NCBI GenBank assembly: GCA_000381605.1
Contig: KB906754.1
Span: 186,001 to 250,000 of the forward strand
From: Acidobacteriaceae bacterium KBS 89
GTDB lineage: Bacteria; Acidobacteriota; Terriglobia; Terriglobales; Acidobacteriaceae
DNA length: 64,000 bases
Reading direction: 5' to 3'
The notes beneath the pieces were generated by a model. The model did no database searches, was not told where the DNA came from, and saw nothing but the letters and a program-made list of their open reading frames with translations. This document shows, piece by piece, positions 54,451-64,000 of the stretch; the first letter of the stretch is position 1; each line of letters starts with the position of its first letter. Position numbers and translations under genes: made by a program.

Positions 54451-54990
54451 CTACGCGTTCACAAGCTTCTGCTTCAACTGCTGCAACTGGGCCCTGATGG
54501 AGCCGTCGTAGACCGTCGACCCGATGCGCACGATGGCGCCGCCGAGCAGGGTCGCGTCCTGATGGTAGGTGGCGCGGACACGGCCGCCTGCCAGTTTGGC
54601 GACCTCGGCTTCAAGTTCCGCGCGGTCCTGCTCGTTCAGAAGACGGGCGCTGGTGATCTCGGCCTCGGCCAGGTTGGATTGCTCGTCGGCGACGGCGTGG
54701 TACTCGGTGAGGATCTCGTTGAGTTCGGCGAGGCGCTGGTGGCCCATGATGACGGCGAGAAAGTTCCGGACCTGGGGGAACATGCCGATTCGTCCGGCGA
54801 TTGCGTCGAGGACCTTCAACTTCTGCTCGGTTGCAATCGAGGGATTCATCAGAACTTCGCGAAGCTCGCGGCTGTCGGCTAGGGTGCCGCTGAAGTCGCT
54901 GAGTTGCTGCTGGGCCACTGCTGTGTCGAGCCGCGACGCTTCTGCGACAGAGGCGAAGGCGTGGGCGTAACGAAGGGAGAGGACTGACAT
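54451..54990 (-). CDS. atpH: ATP synthase delta subunit
   Basis: 179 residues. Starts SVLSLRYAHAFASVAEASRL, with the helical N-terminal domain, RELREVLMNPSIATEQKLKV, and the C-terminal signature AEVAKLAGGRVRATYHQDAT, LLGGAIVRIGSTVYDGSIRA. It links F1 to the peripheral stalk. Its ATG overlaps the atpF stop by one base (TAATG), implying coupled translation. Confidence 0.96.
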   Translation of the reverse strand: MSVLSLRYAHAFASVAEASRLDTAVAQQQLSDFSGTLADSRELREVLMNPSIATEQKLKVLDAIAGRIGMFPQVRNFLAVIMGHQRLAELNEILTEYHAVADEQSNLAEAEITSARLLNEQDRAELEAEVAKLAGGRVRATYHQDATLLGGAIVRIGSTVYDGSIRAQLQQLKQKLVNA

Positions 54991-55715
54991 TAGTTGTGCC
55001 CACCCTTCGAGTCGTCGCCCATAAGCCGTCGCGCGAAGCTCTGCACGAGGAGGCGGTCGGTTTCGGCGGTGACGACGAGTTTGCGGGCCGCCTGGTCGAC
55101 TGCGAGTTCAGCGGCGTACTGCTGGATCTGACGCTGCGCGAGGGCGGTGGCGGCGGCGATCTCCTGCTCGGCTGCGGCGAGGATCTTTTGCTTGTCTTCT
55201 TCGACGCTGGCCTTGATGCGCTGCTCGTCGGAGGCGGAGTCTTTCTCGGCCTGAACGCGCATTGCGGCGATCTGGTCGTCGAGCTTGCTGAGGCGCTCTT
55301 CAACGACCCTCAGACGCGCATTTGCCTCTTCGGTGGCTGTGCGGGCATCTACGAGGTTCTTCTGGATCGAGGTGTTGCGATCGCGGAAGGTCTTCGGGAG
55401 GGTCTTGAGGAGGAACCAACCAACTCCAATGGCAAGCAGCACAAAGTTTGCAACGATAAAGGTTGTTGCTGATTGCTCGGCGTTCAAACCAAGCATCGCT
55501 CCAAACTTACGGACGGTATCCGAATGGAGGTACTCCTCCTTCTCGTCGTGTTCCTGCTTGTTCTTCTCGGGTGACTGCGCCTCGGGCGAACTAAGCTGTC
55601 CAGCACCGGCGCTGGAAGGGGCCGGTTCTTGGGCACTTGTGTAGTGGACCGGCGCAAACATGACGACGGCCATGATCAGGGCGGGGAGAGGTCTCTTCAG
55701 ACGGGCAAGCTTCAC
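54990..55715 (-). CDS. atpF: ATP synthase b subunit with signal-peptide-like N-terminal extension
   Basis: 241 residues. A hydrophobic, signal-like start (LIMAVVMFAPVHYTSAQE, residues 13-30) and a polar 50-residue stretch precede the true b-subunit membrane helix at about 84-104 (TTFIVANFVLLAIGVGWFLL). A long charged coiled coil (EEANARLRVVEERLSKLDDQ...) follows. Typical b subunits are about 160 residues and begin with the membrane helix. Start GTG 55715 overlaps the upstream atpF' stop (GTGA). Peripheral stalk component. Confidence 0.92.
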   Translation of the reverse strand: MKLARLKRPLPALIMAVVMFAPVHYTSAQEPAPSSAGAGQLSSPEAQSPEKNKQEHDEKEEYLHSDTVRKFGAMLGLNAEQSATTFIVANFVLLAIGVGWFLLKTLPKTFRDRNTSIQKNLVDARTATEEANARLRVVEERLSKLDDQIAAMRVQAEKDSASDEQRIKASVEEDKQKILAAAEQEIAAATALAQRQIQQYAAELAVDQAARKLVVTAETDRLLVQSFARRLMGDDSKGGHN

Positions 55716-56179
55716 TGGGCCACCTCCGTCGAACGAACGCCAGCCGGAAGGACGGCCTTGAGCACACGCGAACTTAGTTCATCGCTCAACCCGACGATCT
55801 GGACCCGCGCCTCCTGGGCACTCTGCTCGATCTCTTGTCGCGCTCCGCGGACGCGCTCCTGCGTGTGGGTTCGCACCTGGGCCAGCGCGGCCTCGCGTTC
55901 TGCGTTCCATTGTTTCAACTTTTTGTCGCGCGCCTGAAAGATCTCGGCCTTGGCCGCGCGCAGCTTTTCTTCGTAGGCCGCCGTCTCGGCTTCAGCCGCG
56001 GCGAAGGCTTTGCGTGACTGCTCTACTGCACCTGAGGTGCGAGCGCGGCGCTCGGCGAGAACGCGGTCAAGAGGGCGTCGAACAAGCAAGTTGTAGGCTG
56101 CCACTAACAACACAAAGAGAACGATCGTCGGCACGGAGCCGAGCACAAGTTCACCGAGTTGATTCAGTATCTGATCCAT
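55712..56179 (-). CDS. ATP synthase b'-type subunit
   Basis: 155 residues. N-terminal membrane helix VPTIVLFVLLVAAYNLLV, then RRPLDRVLAERRART and a long Ala/Glu/Lys-rich coiled coil (AFAAAEAETAAYEEKLRAAK), the layout of b/b' stalk subunits. Two different b-type genes in tandem indicate a heterodimeric stalk, as in photosynthetic and some other bacteria. First gene of the operon; the F0 a and c subunit genes (atpB, atpE) are not in this window. ATG 56179. Confidence 0.92.
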   Translation of the reverse strand: MDQILNQLGELVLGSVPTIVLFVLLVAAYNLLVRRPLDRVLAERRARTSGAVEQSRKAFAAAEAETAAYEEKLRAAKAEIFQARDKKLKQWNAEREAALAQVRTHTQERVRGARQEIEQSAQEARVQIVGLSDELSSRVLKAVLPAGVRSTEVAQ

Positions 56180-56583
56180 GAATGGGGTCGGCTGTTGCCG
56201 CTTGGAAGTCCTGTCGTCAGCTGTCTAACACAGCTAGATTGTGGTGCTTCGAGCGCTGGTGAAGACCGTGAGCGAAGTGCGAGGTACACCTAGTTTTAGC
56301 AAAGCACTTATCAGAGTGTCAACCAATGGAGTGTCGATAATCGCCCGAGAAGGTCGATCTTCGCACGAACTCCGACTGAGCCTAATTGGTACCTTTTCGC
56401 GCCGATTAGCCTTTGACTTCCCGAGCGAAAGGACTAGACTGTTAAGTACTACCTGGACCCTACTATCTGGGTCACATAGGTCGCGTGATTGGGGACACCA
56501 CCTCCGCTCCCCTTCAGGCGGCCTATGCTAGTTAAGTGGGGTTTTGAGCCTTGAATTTTGAGCTTCGAGTTCCGCGGCTTCGC
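56180..56583. other. 404-base gap between atp operon and hflX
   Basis: No gene seen. The left part holds the atp promoter at 56293-56322 and a leader of about 107 bases. The right part, downstream of hflX, contains T-rich segments and no clear terminator hairpin. Confidence 0.6.
56293..56322 (-). promoter_or_regulatory. Sigma70-type promoter of the ATP synthase operon
   Basis: On the minus strand TTGACA (56322-56317, perfect -35) is followed after 18 bases by TAAAAC (56298-56293, four of six matches). Transcription would start near 56286 and give a leader of about 107 bases before the first stalk gene. Confidence 0.6.
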
Positions 56584-58035
56584 TCAGGTTCGTTCTCTAA
56601 ACCTTCTAAACCTGTTCAGTAGCGATGCCGGGCCGCGGGCGCTCAGGAATGCCAGATTTCCCTCGAATTTCTTTCCCTCCACAATCGCCCCCGCCTCCAA
56701 AGCTGCCAGAACGGCGCCTTCCGACTGAGGGAGACGAAACTGCATTTCGACGACCGGGTCGGCGACGAGCGCGTCGTCGATGGCCTTCAGGAGATGGTCT
56801 AACCCCAGCTTTTTCAGCCCCGAGACCGCGACGCTTCCGGGAGCGCCCATCGGCGCGCCTTCCTTGTCTGACACCAGGTCGATCTTGTTGAGCACCTCGA
56901 TCACTGGCTTGTTCGAGACGTCGAGCTCGGCGAGTACCTTCTGGACTTGAGCTTTTTGCTCGGCAACCATCGGGCTCGATGCATCGCGAACGTGGAGCAA
57001 CAGCTCGGCCCGCTCCACCTCTTCGAGCGTTGCGCGAAAGCTGGTCACCAGGGTGTGCGGCAGATTGCGGATAAAACCTACGGTGTCCGACAGGAGGATT
57101 TTTCTGCGAGACGGCAGCTGCAACTGCCGCAGCTTGGGGTCCAGTGTGGCGAACATCCGTGACGACTCGAGCACTCCAGCCTCGGTCAGCGCGTTGAAGA
57201 GCGTGCTTTTGCCTGCGTTGGTATAGCCGACCAGAGCGACCACGGGCACCGGGACGGCTTCACGCCTCTGCCGCTGCTGCCGGCGAATTCGGCGCACCGA
57301 CTCCAGCTGCTCCTTCACATGATCGATGCGCATGTTGATCTTGCGGCGGTCGGTCTCGAGTTGCGTCTCACCGGGTCCGCGGGTTCCGATGCCGCCGCCG
57401 AGTTGAGACATGGCTTTGCCGCGTCCGGCCAATCTTGGCAGTTGATACTCCAATTGCGCGAGTTCAACCTGCAGCTGGCCTTCACGGGTACGTGCATGCC
57501 GCGCAAAGATGTCCAGGATCAGCTGCGTTCTGTCGATCACCCGGCAGGGTAGCTTCGCCTCAAGATTGCGCAGCTGGGATGGCGACAAGTCGTGGTCGAA
57601 TAGCACCAGGTCGGCGCCGGTCGAGGCGATGACGCCCTCGATCTCTTCGAGTTTGCCGCCACCTACGAGCGTTGCGGGGTCGGGTCGCGGGCGGCGCTGA
57701 ATCAACGTCGCGGCAACCTCCGCACCGGCGCTGCGAGCGAGCTCTTCAAACTCGGCCAGTGACGCATCGAAGTCCAGGTCCACGGCCCGCGTGGCGCCTG
57801 CGGACGACGATTCTCCGTTGCCTTCTTCCAACGCGGTCCCGGCAGATACCGCGGCTGCGTTGCGCGCAAGACGCGCCGCCGCAGTCAGCTTTCGCCGTTC
57901 GCCGGTAAACTCCACGGCGACCAGAACGGCGCGCTCCGCCTGAGGAAGACCGCGCTGCGAAGATCGCACGGCCGCCTGCTGTGCTGCGACCAGACTCCGC
58001 CTCACTGTCTTTACCTTCGTCTCTTTCGCTGTCAA
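56584..58035 (-). CDS. hflX: Ribosome-associated GTPase HflX
   Basis: 483 residues. The HflX N-terminal domain contains [40 protein letters not shown] and [20 protein letters not shown]. The glycine-rich loop is [19 protein letters not shown] domain: [15 protein letters not shown] (G1, about 271), [10 protein letters not shown] (G3) and NKIDLV (G4). It splits stalled or hibernating 70S ribosomes. The start is TTG 58035, three bases after the hfq stop, with AAGG ten bases upstream. The hfq-hflX order is the same as in E. coli. Confidence 0.95.
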   Translation of the reverse strand: MTAKETKVKTVRRSLVAAQQAAVRSSQRGLPQAERAVLVAVEFTGERRKLTAAARLARNAAAVSAGTALEEGNGESSSAGATRAVDLDFDASLAEFEELARSAGAEVAATLIQRRPRPDPATLVGGGKLEEIEGVIASTGADLVLFDHDLSPSQLRNLEAKLPCRVIDRTQLILDIFARHARTREGQLQVELAQLEYQLPRLAGRGKAMSQLGGGIGTRGPGETQLETDRRKINMRIDHVKEQLESVRRIRRQQRQRREAVPVPVVALVGYTNAGKSTLFNALTEAGVLESSRMFATLDPKLRQLQLPSRRKILLSDTVGFIRNLPHTLVTSFRATLEEVERAELLLHVRDASSPMVAEQKAQVQKVLAELDVSNKPVIEVLNKIDLVSDKEGAPMGAPGSVAVSGLKKLGLDHLLKAIDDALVADPVVEMQFRLPQSEGAVLAALEAGAIVEGKKFEGNLAFLSARGPASLLNRFRRFRERT

Positions 58036-58038
58036 TGG

Positions 58039-58359
58039 CTAACGGCCTTGGGTGCCGTTTGCCTCTTGCACCGCCGTGACCGGGGGCGCGGAGCTTACCG
58101 TCGCCCTCATCTCCGGCTTGCTGTCCGGCCGCAAATCTCCATGTGCGCCGGCTCTACCACTCACCACGGTCGAGATCGCGTGTTTGAAGATCAGCTGCTC
58201 CTGGCTGTTGTTTTCCAGCAGTACTGAGTATTTATCGAACGACCGAATCTTCCCCGTGAGCTTGACTCCGCTAACCAGGTAGATCGTGATCGGACTCTTA
58301 TCTTTTCGCACTGTGTTGAGAAAAGTATCCTGAATGTTCTGTGCCGGCTTTGATTCCAT
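58039..58359 (-). CDS. hfq: RNA chaperone Hfq
   Basis: 106 residues. Sm1 motif [20 protein letters not shown] with YSVLLEN, and Sm2 [11 protein letters not shown], including the KH pair that binds uridine-rich 3' ends. N-terminus [14 protein letters not shown] is typical. The C-terminal 40 residues are disordered and Ala/Pro/Thr-rich. AAGGAGAT upstream of ATG 58359 is a near-perfect ribosome site. Operon with hflX. Confidence 0.97.
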   Translation of the reverse strand: MESKPAQNIQDTFLNTVRKDKSPITIYLVSGVKLTGKIRSFDKYSVLLENNSQEQLIFKHAISTVVSGRAGAHGDLRPDSKPEMRATVSSAPPVTAVQEANGTQGR

Positions 58360-58622
58360 GGTGCCGATCTCCTTAGCTTTAATTCGTTACCGTGCCATAA
58401 GGTTTTGCCGTGGTCCATCAACTTCAGAAGAAATCTCAGCCCACTGCATTACTGAGCCTGAAGCCAAGACTGTCAACGATACGAGCATCCGCGGCAATAA
58501 TCAACCTGGAACCGCCAAACTTCTCACTCATAGGAGTATTGAGAAGATTCCAGGACTATTAGACGCAGCCCGGAACACAACGTGGGCCTGCACTCGACCG
58601 CTGAGGGATATACGATAAAAGC

Positions 58623-59780
58623 GTGCCGATCAACAAGCCGCAACCCGTTCAGATGCTTGATTTTTCCCGTCAGTTTGCCAGTATTCGGCAGGAACTGCTC
58701 GATTCCATCGAGGCCGTTTGCACCTCGCAGCGGTTCATTCTTGGGCCGCAGGTTGCCAGCTTCGAACAGGCTGCCGCAACGGCGTGCGCGGTGCCTCATG
58801 CGATTGGCTGCGCGAGTGGCACCGACGCAATCTGGCTCGCCCTGGCTGCCGCGCACGTTGGCCCCGGCGACGCAGTGATCACGACGCCGTTCAGCTTCTT
58901 CGCCAGCGTCAGCGCGATTCTTCGGTGCGGCGCGCAGCCTCTGCTCGCCGATATCGACCCGGCAACCTTCAACCTCTCTGCCGCGGCTGTCGAGAAGGTC
59001 ATTCGCGATCACAAAGGGACAACAATCAAGGCTATCCTGCCTGTTCACCTCTACGGCCAGTGCGCCGACTGGGACGCCTTTAGCGCTCTCAAACAGAGGC
59101 ACAATCTGCTGCTCGTGGAAGACGCGGCACAGGCCTTCGGGGCTACGTGGAACGGAGTTCCCGCCGGAGCGCTGGGCGATGCTGCTGCGTTCAGCTTCTA
59201 CCCTACGAAGAATCTCAGCGCCATGGGCGACGCCGGCCTGGTGACTACGCCGTCGGCCGAGATCGACGACCACGCCCGCGTTCTTCGCGCCCACGGCATG
59301 CGCCGCCGCTACTATCACGATGAGATTGGCTGGAACTCGCGGCTCGATAGCCTGCAGGCCGCAATTCTTGAGGTGAAACTGCGCTATCTGCCGATGTGGA
59401 ATCAAAGGCGCCGTGATCTGGCTGTGCGGTATGACGAACTTTTCCGCGACGCGGGCCTTGTCGGAAAAACTGTGAAGGAAGGGGTCGTCCTTCCGTTCAC
59501 CGATCCGCGTGCTGGCCATGTCTTCCATCAGTACGTCATCCGCGCGCCTCGGCGAGACGCTCTCCGGGAGTACCTCACTGACCGGCAGATCGGCAGCGAG
59601 ATCTATTATCCGTTGCCGTTGCACCTACAGACGAGTCTGGCGTGCCTCGGTTATAAACAAGGCGACTTTCCGCTGAGCGAAGCCGCTGCTCACGAGGTGC
59701 TCGCCCTGCCTATGTATCCGGAACTACGCGAAGATGAGCAGCAGACAGTTGTCGAAGCCATTGCAAGCTTTTATGCCTGA
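58623..59780 (+). CDS. DegT/DnrJ/EryC1/StrS-family PLP aminotransferase
   Basis: 385 residues from GTG 58623; an ATG eleven codons in (LDFSRQFASIRQE) is a possible alternative. Family features: FILGPQVASFEQAAA, the PLP-phosphate site CASGTDAIWLALAA, LPVHLYGQCADWDAF, VEDAAQAFGATWNG and the Schiff-base Lys in AFSFYPTKNLSAMGDAGLVT (about 197). The enzyme transaminates a keto-sugar nucleotide for cell-surface or secondary-metabolite sugars. It stands alone; no sugar dehydratase or transferase neighbour identifies the substrate. Confidence 0.92.
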   Translation: MPINKPQPVQMLDFSRQFASIRQELLDSIEAVCTSQRFILGPQVASFEQAAATACAVPHAIGCASGTDAIWLALAAAHVGPGDAVITTPFSFFASVSAILRCGAQPLLADIDPATFNLSAAAVEKVIRDHKGTTIKAILPVHLYGQCADWDAFSALKQRHNLLLVEDAAQAFGATWNGVPAGALGDAAAFSFYPTKNLSAMGDAGLVTTPSAEIDDHARVLRAHGMRRRYYHDEIGWNSRLDSLQAAILEVKLRYLPMWNQRRRDLAVRYDELFRDAGLVGKTVKEGVVLPFTDPRAGHVFHQYVIRAPRRDALREYLTDRQIGSEIYYPLPLHLQTSLACLGYKQGDFPLSEAAAHEVLALPMYPELREDEQQTVVEAIASFYA

Positions 59781-59795
59781 GATGGGCCCAGAGAT

Positions 59796-61034
59796 CTAAC
59801 GCTTCTTTTTCGTCTTGGCTGCGGGCTTCTTCTTATCCGCAGCCGGTTGAGGCCGAGCCTCTCCGCCCGTTGGCGTACCTGGCGGAATCACGCGGCGGAC
59901 AAGATTGCCCTCAAGCCGGTACGTCTTCAGGATCGTCTTGCCCGGCACCACCGCTCCAGTGACTGGGTCGGGAATGACAGGGCCGGCGTCATCGGCGAGG
60001 ACTCGGTACGAAAAGGTGGGCGCGGGCGTCGTCGCGGTTGGGGATTTTCCGTAGGGATCGGCCGCCGTCTTTGTGATGACGGGTAGATATCCTTCGATAT
60101 TTTTGTCGCGAAAGCCAGTCTCATAGCGGTGTTTCTTCACGTTCCAGGTGAACACGCGGACCTGATCGAAGTCGTACGGCAGGCCCGCCTTGTACGGATT
60201 CAACACAGTGACGTAGATCGGAATGTCCTTGTTGTCCTGCTCGGCTTCGGGATCGTTGACCGTCGTGAGAACGTAAGCGCCTACGATGCGCTGGCCCTCG
60301 GCATAGCGGCCGACTGCATCGGGAACGTCAACATCCATCATGCGGCCGTAGAGCCAACCGGTGTCGCCCTTGGAATCGCGTATCAGCCACCAGTCTTCCA
60401 TCACGGGAGGCGCCGGCGCATCCGGTACGGCAGCGGCTTTGGCGTTGGTGCCAGCGGGCGGAGGTGCAGGCTTGGCAACTCGCGTACCCGGCGGCAGAGG
60501 CTTCGCCAGGGTTGCGCGAGCGAGTAGCTTCAACTTTTCGCCCTCTGCCAGACGGTAAAACTTCTCGGTATCGCGGCCGGGTTTGGCGTGGACATAGACC
60601 TCGTCTCGCACGACGGCGGACGCAACGGTCGGATCGTCTTTGTGCTGTTGTTTCAGGGTCTCGAACTGATCGAAGATCTCCTGGGCCGCGACGACCTTCT
60701 CGTCGATCCATCCCTGTTCGCCTTTCTCAGTCTGCACACGTATGAAGCGACGGCCACGCTCAAGTACCTGGAGCTTGTCGCCATTTTGGACGGTCGCGGT
60801 GCGGTTGGAGACGGCCGCGACGCGATCGCGCAGAAACGTCTGCTTCGCCGTGACGTACACGTACTGCGCCGGAGGCTTGGGCCGCAGTCGCGAACAGCCG
60901 AGACCGAACGTCAGGCACATCAGCAAGCCCGCGAGGCCTGCAATCCGCAGGGTCCTGCGGACTAGATCGAGTTGTCGGGACGAAGAGAAAATAGCCGAAG
61001 GACTCCACAACACTGCACACACCACTTCACCCAT
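59796..61034 (-). CDS. SH3-domain lipoprotein
   Basis: 412 residues from ATG 61034; the frame extends to a TTG at 61094 and the start is uncertain. A hydrophobic stretch LAGLLMCLTFGLGC ends in a lipobox (GLGC), so the protein is probably a lipoprotein. Two bacterial SH3-like domains follow: AKQTFLRDRVAAVSNRTATV with QGWIDEKVV, and VVRDEVYVHAKPGRDTEKFY through GDTGWLYGRMMDVD. The C-terminal domain contains IYVTVLNPYKAGLPYDFDQV. It ends in a Lys-rich tail (KKKPAAKTKKKR). Likely binds peptidoglycan or other envelope polymers. Confidence 0.82.
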   Translation of the reverse strand: MGEVVCAVLWSPSAIFSSSRQLDLVRRTLRIAGLAGLLMCLTFGLGCSRLRPKPPAQYVYVTAKQTFLRDRVAAVSNRTATVQNGDKLQVLERGRRFIRVQTEKGEQGWIDEKVVAAQEIFDQFETLKQQHKDDPTVASAVVRDEVYVHAKPGRDTEKFYRLAEGEKLKLLARATLAKPLPPGTRVAKPAPPPAGTNAKAAAVPDAPAPPVMEDWWLIRDSKGDTGWLYGRMMDVDVPDAVGRYAEGQRIVGAYVLTTVNDPEAEQDNKDIPIYVTVLNPYKAGLPYDFDQVRVFTWNVKKHRYETGFRDKNIEGYLPVITKTAADPYGKSPTATTPAPTFSYRVLADDAGPVIPDPVTGAVVPGKTILKTYRLEGNLVRRVIPPGTPTGGEARPQPAADKKKPAAKTKKKR

Positions 61035-61122
61035 ATTACTGGCGATGAGGACGATTCCCGCAAAACGGCTGTCAATTCGACACGCACTACTCAAAGGAGT
61101 ATCGGCCCTGAGGTATTAACGC

Positions 61123-62277
61123 CTAGTGCGTCAACGCAAGTGCAACGGCACCAGCAGGATTGACACCGGTGGCAACGCTGGTCGCCGGGTCGAGCTTGCC
61201 GGGAACGGAAATATCGAAGCTGTACATCGTCATGTCCGGAGCGCCACCAACCGCAACCGATAACAGATACTTGTTCGTCGCATCGATCGCGATAGCCTGC
61301 GCGCCCGCTCCACTCAGGTACGGCGAGCCGGTCAATGGCGTGAGAGACAAGCCTAAGGCAGTCGTCGATGGCACGATTGTGTAGCCGGAGACGGTCCCGT
61401 CTGTGCGATTTGCGGCGTAGACGTAGGTTCCCGTGCTGTCCAGCGCTACAGAGAAGGTTCCACTGCCCGCGGCAAACGGCGACCCGGTAACGGCGGTCAA
61501 CTGTCCTACACTTCCGACGTTATAAACCGCGACGCCTCCCTTAGTTCCGCTCCTGGCGATATAGAGGTAGGGCGTCTTCGCGCTCATCACAAGCCCATAG
61601 TCGCCCGTCGCTGCATCTCCCGTGGGGAGATATTGGCTGCTCGCAGCCACGCCGGTCGTCGTGTTGAACGTGAAGACCACATCGCCGGCTGTGCCGAGTG
61701 CGGCAAAGATCAAGGTTCCATCGGGAGACACACGCACCTGGCTCGGCTGCCATGTACCGGTTGTGCCCGAATAGGTGGCTGGAGCGGTGATAGACGTCAA
61801 AGCGCCGGTCGACGAGTTGATCTGAAAGATGTCGAGCTGTTGCGTCGTGCCATCCAGCGCAATCAGCCACTGGCCGTCAGGAGACACGTCGATCGACTGC
61901 GCGAACACTCCTGCCGGCTGAGAACCACTACTTGGCGTCGTCAACGATCCGTCGGAGTTGATGAAATACACGAAGATCCCAGACGCCGATCCGACATAGA
62001 GGAGGCCGTTGTTCGGCGTCACAACCATCGACAGCGGCTTATAGGCCGTGGCTACCGGAGTGTTGGTCACGATGGTCAGCGTTCCGGTGCCGATTGAGAA
62101 TCCACCGATGGAGCTCGCCGCCTGGTTTGCCACGTAGACGCGACCGCTGGTCGTCCCTCCGCCTCCGCCGCCTCCGTTGTTAATTGGCGGAAAGAAGTCA
62201 CCGCAACCCGTCAAAAACGGCACCACTATCGCGGCCGCGGCAGCCATCCACCGATGCACGCTTCCCTTTCGTTCCAT
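61123..62277 (-). CDS. Lactonase-type beta-propeller lipoprotein
   Basis: 384 residues from ATG 62277. Lipobox VPFLTGCGD followed by an Asn/Gly-rich linker (PINNGGGGGGGTTSG). Repeated propeller blades include GRVYVANQAASSIGGFSI, IDVSPDGQWLIALDGT, VRVSPDGTLIFAALGT and VALDSTGTYVYAANRTDG, spaced about 45-50 residues. This is the 6-phosphogluconolactonase-like seven-bladed family, but membrane-anchored and without evident catalytic residues, so a binding role is more likely. It is divergent from the M28 peptidase, 85 bases away. Confidence 0.85.
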   Translation of the reverse strand: MERKGSVHRWMAAAAAIVVPFLTGCGDFFPPINNGGGGGGGTTSGRVYVANQAASSIGGFSIGTGTLTIVTNTPVATAYKPLSMVVTPNNGLLYVGSASGIFVYFINSDGSLTTPSSGSQPAGVFAQSIDVSPDGQWLIALDGTTQQLDIFQINSSTGALTSITAPATYSGTTGTWQPSQVRVSPDGTLIFAALGTAGDVVFTFNTTTGVAASSQYLPTGDAATGDYGLVMSAKTPYLYIARSGTKGGVAVYNVGSVGQLTAVTGSPFAAGSGTFSVALDSTGTYVYAANRTDGTVSGYTIVPSTTALGLSLTPLTGSPYLSGAGAQAIAIDATNKYLLSVAVGGAPDMTMYSFDISVPGKLDPATSVATGVNPAGAVALALTH

Positions 62278-62362
62278 CACTTCAAGCCCCTCGTTCCAAT
62301 CTTCGCTGTCGCCGGTGTCCTTCAAGACTAATCCAAACTGGCGTTCTTCTATAATTCGCACA

Positions 62363-63466
62363 ATGTATTCATCGAAATGTCAGCGCCTCTTGAGCACATT
62401 TGCGCTTGCGTCCGCTCTAACGTTAGTTCCTTCAGTAGATGGGCGGCAAACCCACCACTCCTTCGACGCATCAGCAGAAGAAACGGCATCCCAGTCCACA
62501 ACATTGCAACATGAAGTTCACGCGGACATGGATTTTCTCGCCTCCGACGAACTCCACGGCCGCGGTTCGGCGACACGTGACGAACACATCGCCGCTCTCT
62601 ACGTCGCAGCTCAGCTCCAGTCCCTGGGTCTTGAACCGGGTGGGGAGAACGGGACCTTCCTGCAGAAGACACCACTGCCCGATCCCCTGCCCCCGAGGAT
62701 CCAGCAACGCCTCGCGAAGTTCCAGGATGTGCCGCGCAAAGAGACCTGGAACGCCATCGGCATCCTCCGCGGAAGCACCTCACCGAACGAGGTGATCCTG
62801 CTCACCGCGCATCTCGACCACCTTGGCATCGGTCCCGCCAATGCCGCGGGCGACACCACCTACAACGGCGCCGATGACGACGCCTCAGGAACAACAGCCG
62901 TCCTTGCTTTGGCGCGCATCCTCGCCACAGGCTCACGCCCCAAGCGCACCATCGTCTTTGCCTGCTTCGGTTCGGAGGAGCTCGGCGGCTTTGGCAACCG
63001 CGCCTTCCTAGCGCACCCACCGGTTGCGCTTACCGGCATCGTCGCCAATCTCGAGTTCGAGATGATCGGGCGGCCCGATCCTGCGGTTCCCGCCGGAACG
63101 CTCTGGCTTACCGGCTTCGACCGCTCCAACCTAGGTCCGGAGCTCGCAAAACATGGAGCACATCTGGTCAACGATCCTCACCCAGCCCAGCATTTCTTCC
63201 AGCGCTCGGATAACTACGCGCTTGCACTGCAAGGGATCGTCGCTCAATCCGTCTCAAGCTTTGGCCTGCATAATGACTACCACCAGCCCAGCGACGAACT
63301 CCGCACCATCGACTTCGGGCATATGACCAAAGCCATCGACTCAATGGTTAATCCCGTCCGCTGGTTGGCCAACTCCAACTGGAAGCCCGAGTGGAACCCC
63401 GGTGGCAAACCCGATCCCAATGCACCGAGGCCTGGCCCGCCTTCCGCGCAGCCGCAGTCAAACTAG
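62363..63466 (+). CDS. Secreted M28-family metallopeptidase
   Basis: 367 residues from ATG 62363. The longer in-frame start at 62177 overlaps the divergent lipoprotein gene. Signal peptide LLSTFALASALTLVPSVDG. Zn ligands in family order: VILLTAHLDHLG (His), YNGADDDASGTTAVLAL (bridging Asp), VFACFGSEELGGFGN (catalytic Glu and ligand), VANLEFEMIGRPD, and GLHNDYHQPSDE (final His). Probably an aminopeptidase acting outside the cytoplasm. A Pro/Gly-rich C-terminus follows the catalytic domain. Terminator at 63480. Confidence 0.92.
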   Translation: MYSSKCQRLLSTFALASALTLVPSVDGRQTHHSFDASAEETASQSTTLQHEVHADMDFLASDELHGRGSATRDEHIAALYVAAQLQSLGLEPGGENGTFLQKTPLPDPLPPRIQQRLAKFQDVPRKETWNAIGILRGSTSPNEVILLTAHLDHLGIGPANAAGDTTYNGADDDASGTTAVLALARILATGSRPKRTIVFACFGSEELGGFGNRAFLAHPPVALTGIVANLEFEMIGRPDPAVPAGTLWLTGFDRSNLGPELAKHGAHLVNDPHPAQHFFQRSDNYALALQGIVAQSVSSFGLHNDYHQPSDELRTIDFGHMTKAIDSMVNPVRWLANSNWKPEWNPGGKPDPNAPRPGPPSAQPQSN

Positions 63467-63479
63467 TCTTTAGAAAAAA

Positions 63480-63507
63480 AAGAGCGGCCCATCGCTGGAC
63501 CGCTCTT
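63480..63507. terminator. Bidirectional intrinsic terminator between the M28 peptidase and katG
   Basis: Eight-bp stem AAGAGCGG (63480-63487) / CCGCTCTT (63500-63507), extended by two G-C pairs inside after a mismatch, with an A-run on the left side. It is placed 13 bases after the peptidase stop and 14 bases from the katG stop. Confidence 0.85.
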
Positions 63508-63521
63508 GCCTTCCTTTGAAG

Positions 63522-64000
<479 letters not shown>

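Overview
The window is bacterial chromosome, GC-rich, and dominated by a division and cell wall (dcw) cluster on the minus strand. Gene families, gene order and the strongly C-biased plus strand suggest an acidobacterium of the Terriglobia/Acidobacteriaceae type (Granulicella/Edaphobacter/Terriglobus-like). That placement is inference from gene content, not from a marker-gene search. MurE carries the motif typical of meso-diaminopimelate-adding enzymes, which fits a diderm envelope. No rRNA, tRNA, CRISPR array, transposase, integrase or phage gene was found.

Layout. 1-9.7 kb: end of a DHA2-type efflux pump, a large polytopic membrane protein, a prenyl diphosphate synthase, a frameshifted UGT-like glycosyltransferase, a secreted beta-propeller/MIP18/methyltransferase operon, and tsaE coupled to nnr. 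9.9-39.9 kb: dcw cluster on the minus strand, read right to left as mraZ-rsmH-ftsL-ftsI-murE-murF-(214 aa unknown)-mraY-murD-ftsW-murG-murC-ftsQ-ftsA-ftsZ, followed by a transpeptidase. It is broken twice by unrelated genes. One block (21.5-26.3 kb) between murG and murC holds a formamidase-like protein, a YXWGXW-repeat protein, and a divergent TetR/amidase pair with operator-like repeats. The other (13.0-17.4 kb) between ftsA and ftsZ holds an SDR, an ArsR regulator with a tandem SRPBCC array (one copy decaying), and a pair of unrecognised small proteins, one with nine cysteines, behind a good sigma70-type promoter. ddl and murB are absent from the cluster.

40-49.5 kb: DUF2127 membrane protein, fasciclin protein, a divergent dxs, an ABC exporter pair, a prolyl oligopeptidase remnant, pgeF, and a fused aroD-aroE. 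49.7-56.2 kb: ATP synthase operon atpF'-atpF-atpH-atpA-atpG-atpD-atpC without the a and c subunits, with a promoter upstream. 56.6-64 kb: hflX and hfq, a DegT aminotransferase, an SH3 lipoprotein, a lactonase-type propeller lipoprotein, an M28 peptidase and the C-terminal part of katG.

Most of the window is core physiology: peptidoglycan precursor synthesis and septation, isoprenoid precursor supply (dxs, prenyl synthase), aromatic amino acid synthesis and energy conversion. Unusual items are the Cys-rich pair, the two dcw interruptions, helically phased GTGGTG boxes after aroDE, heptanucleotide tandem repeats, Lys/Ala-rich tails on several unrelated proteins, and three gene remnants.
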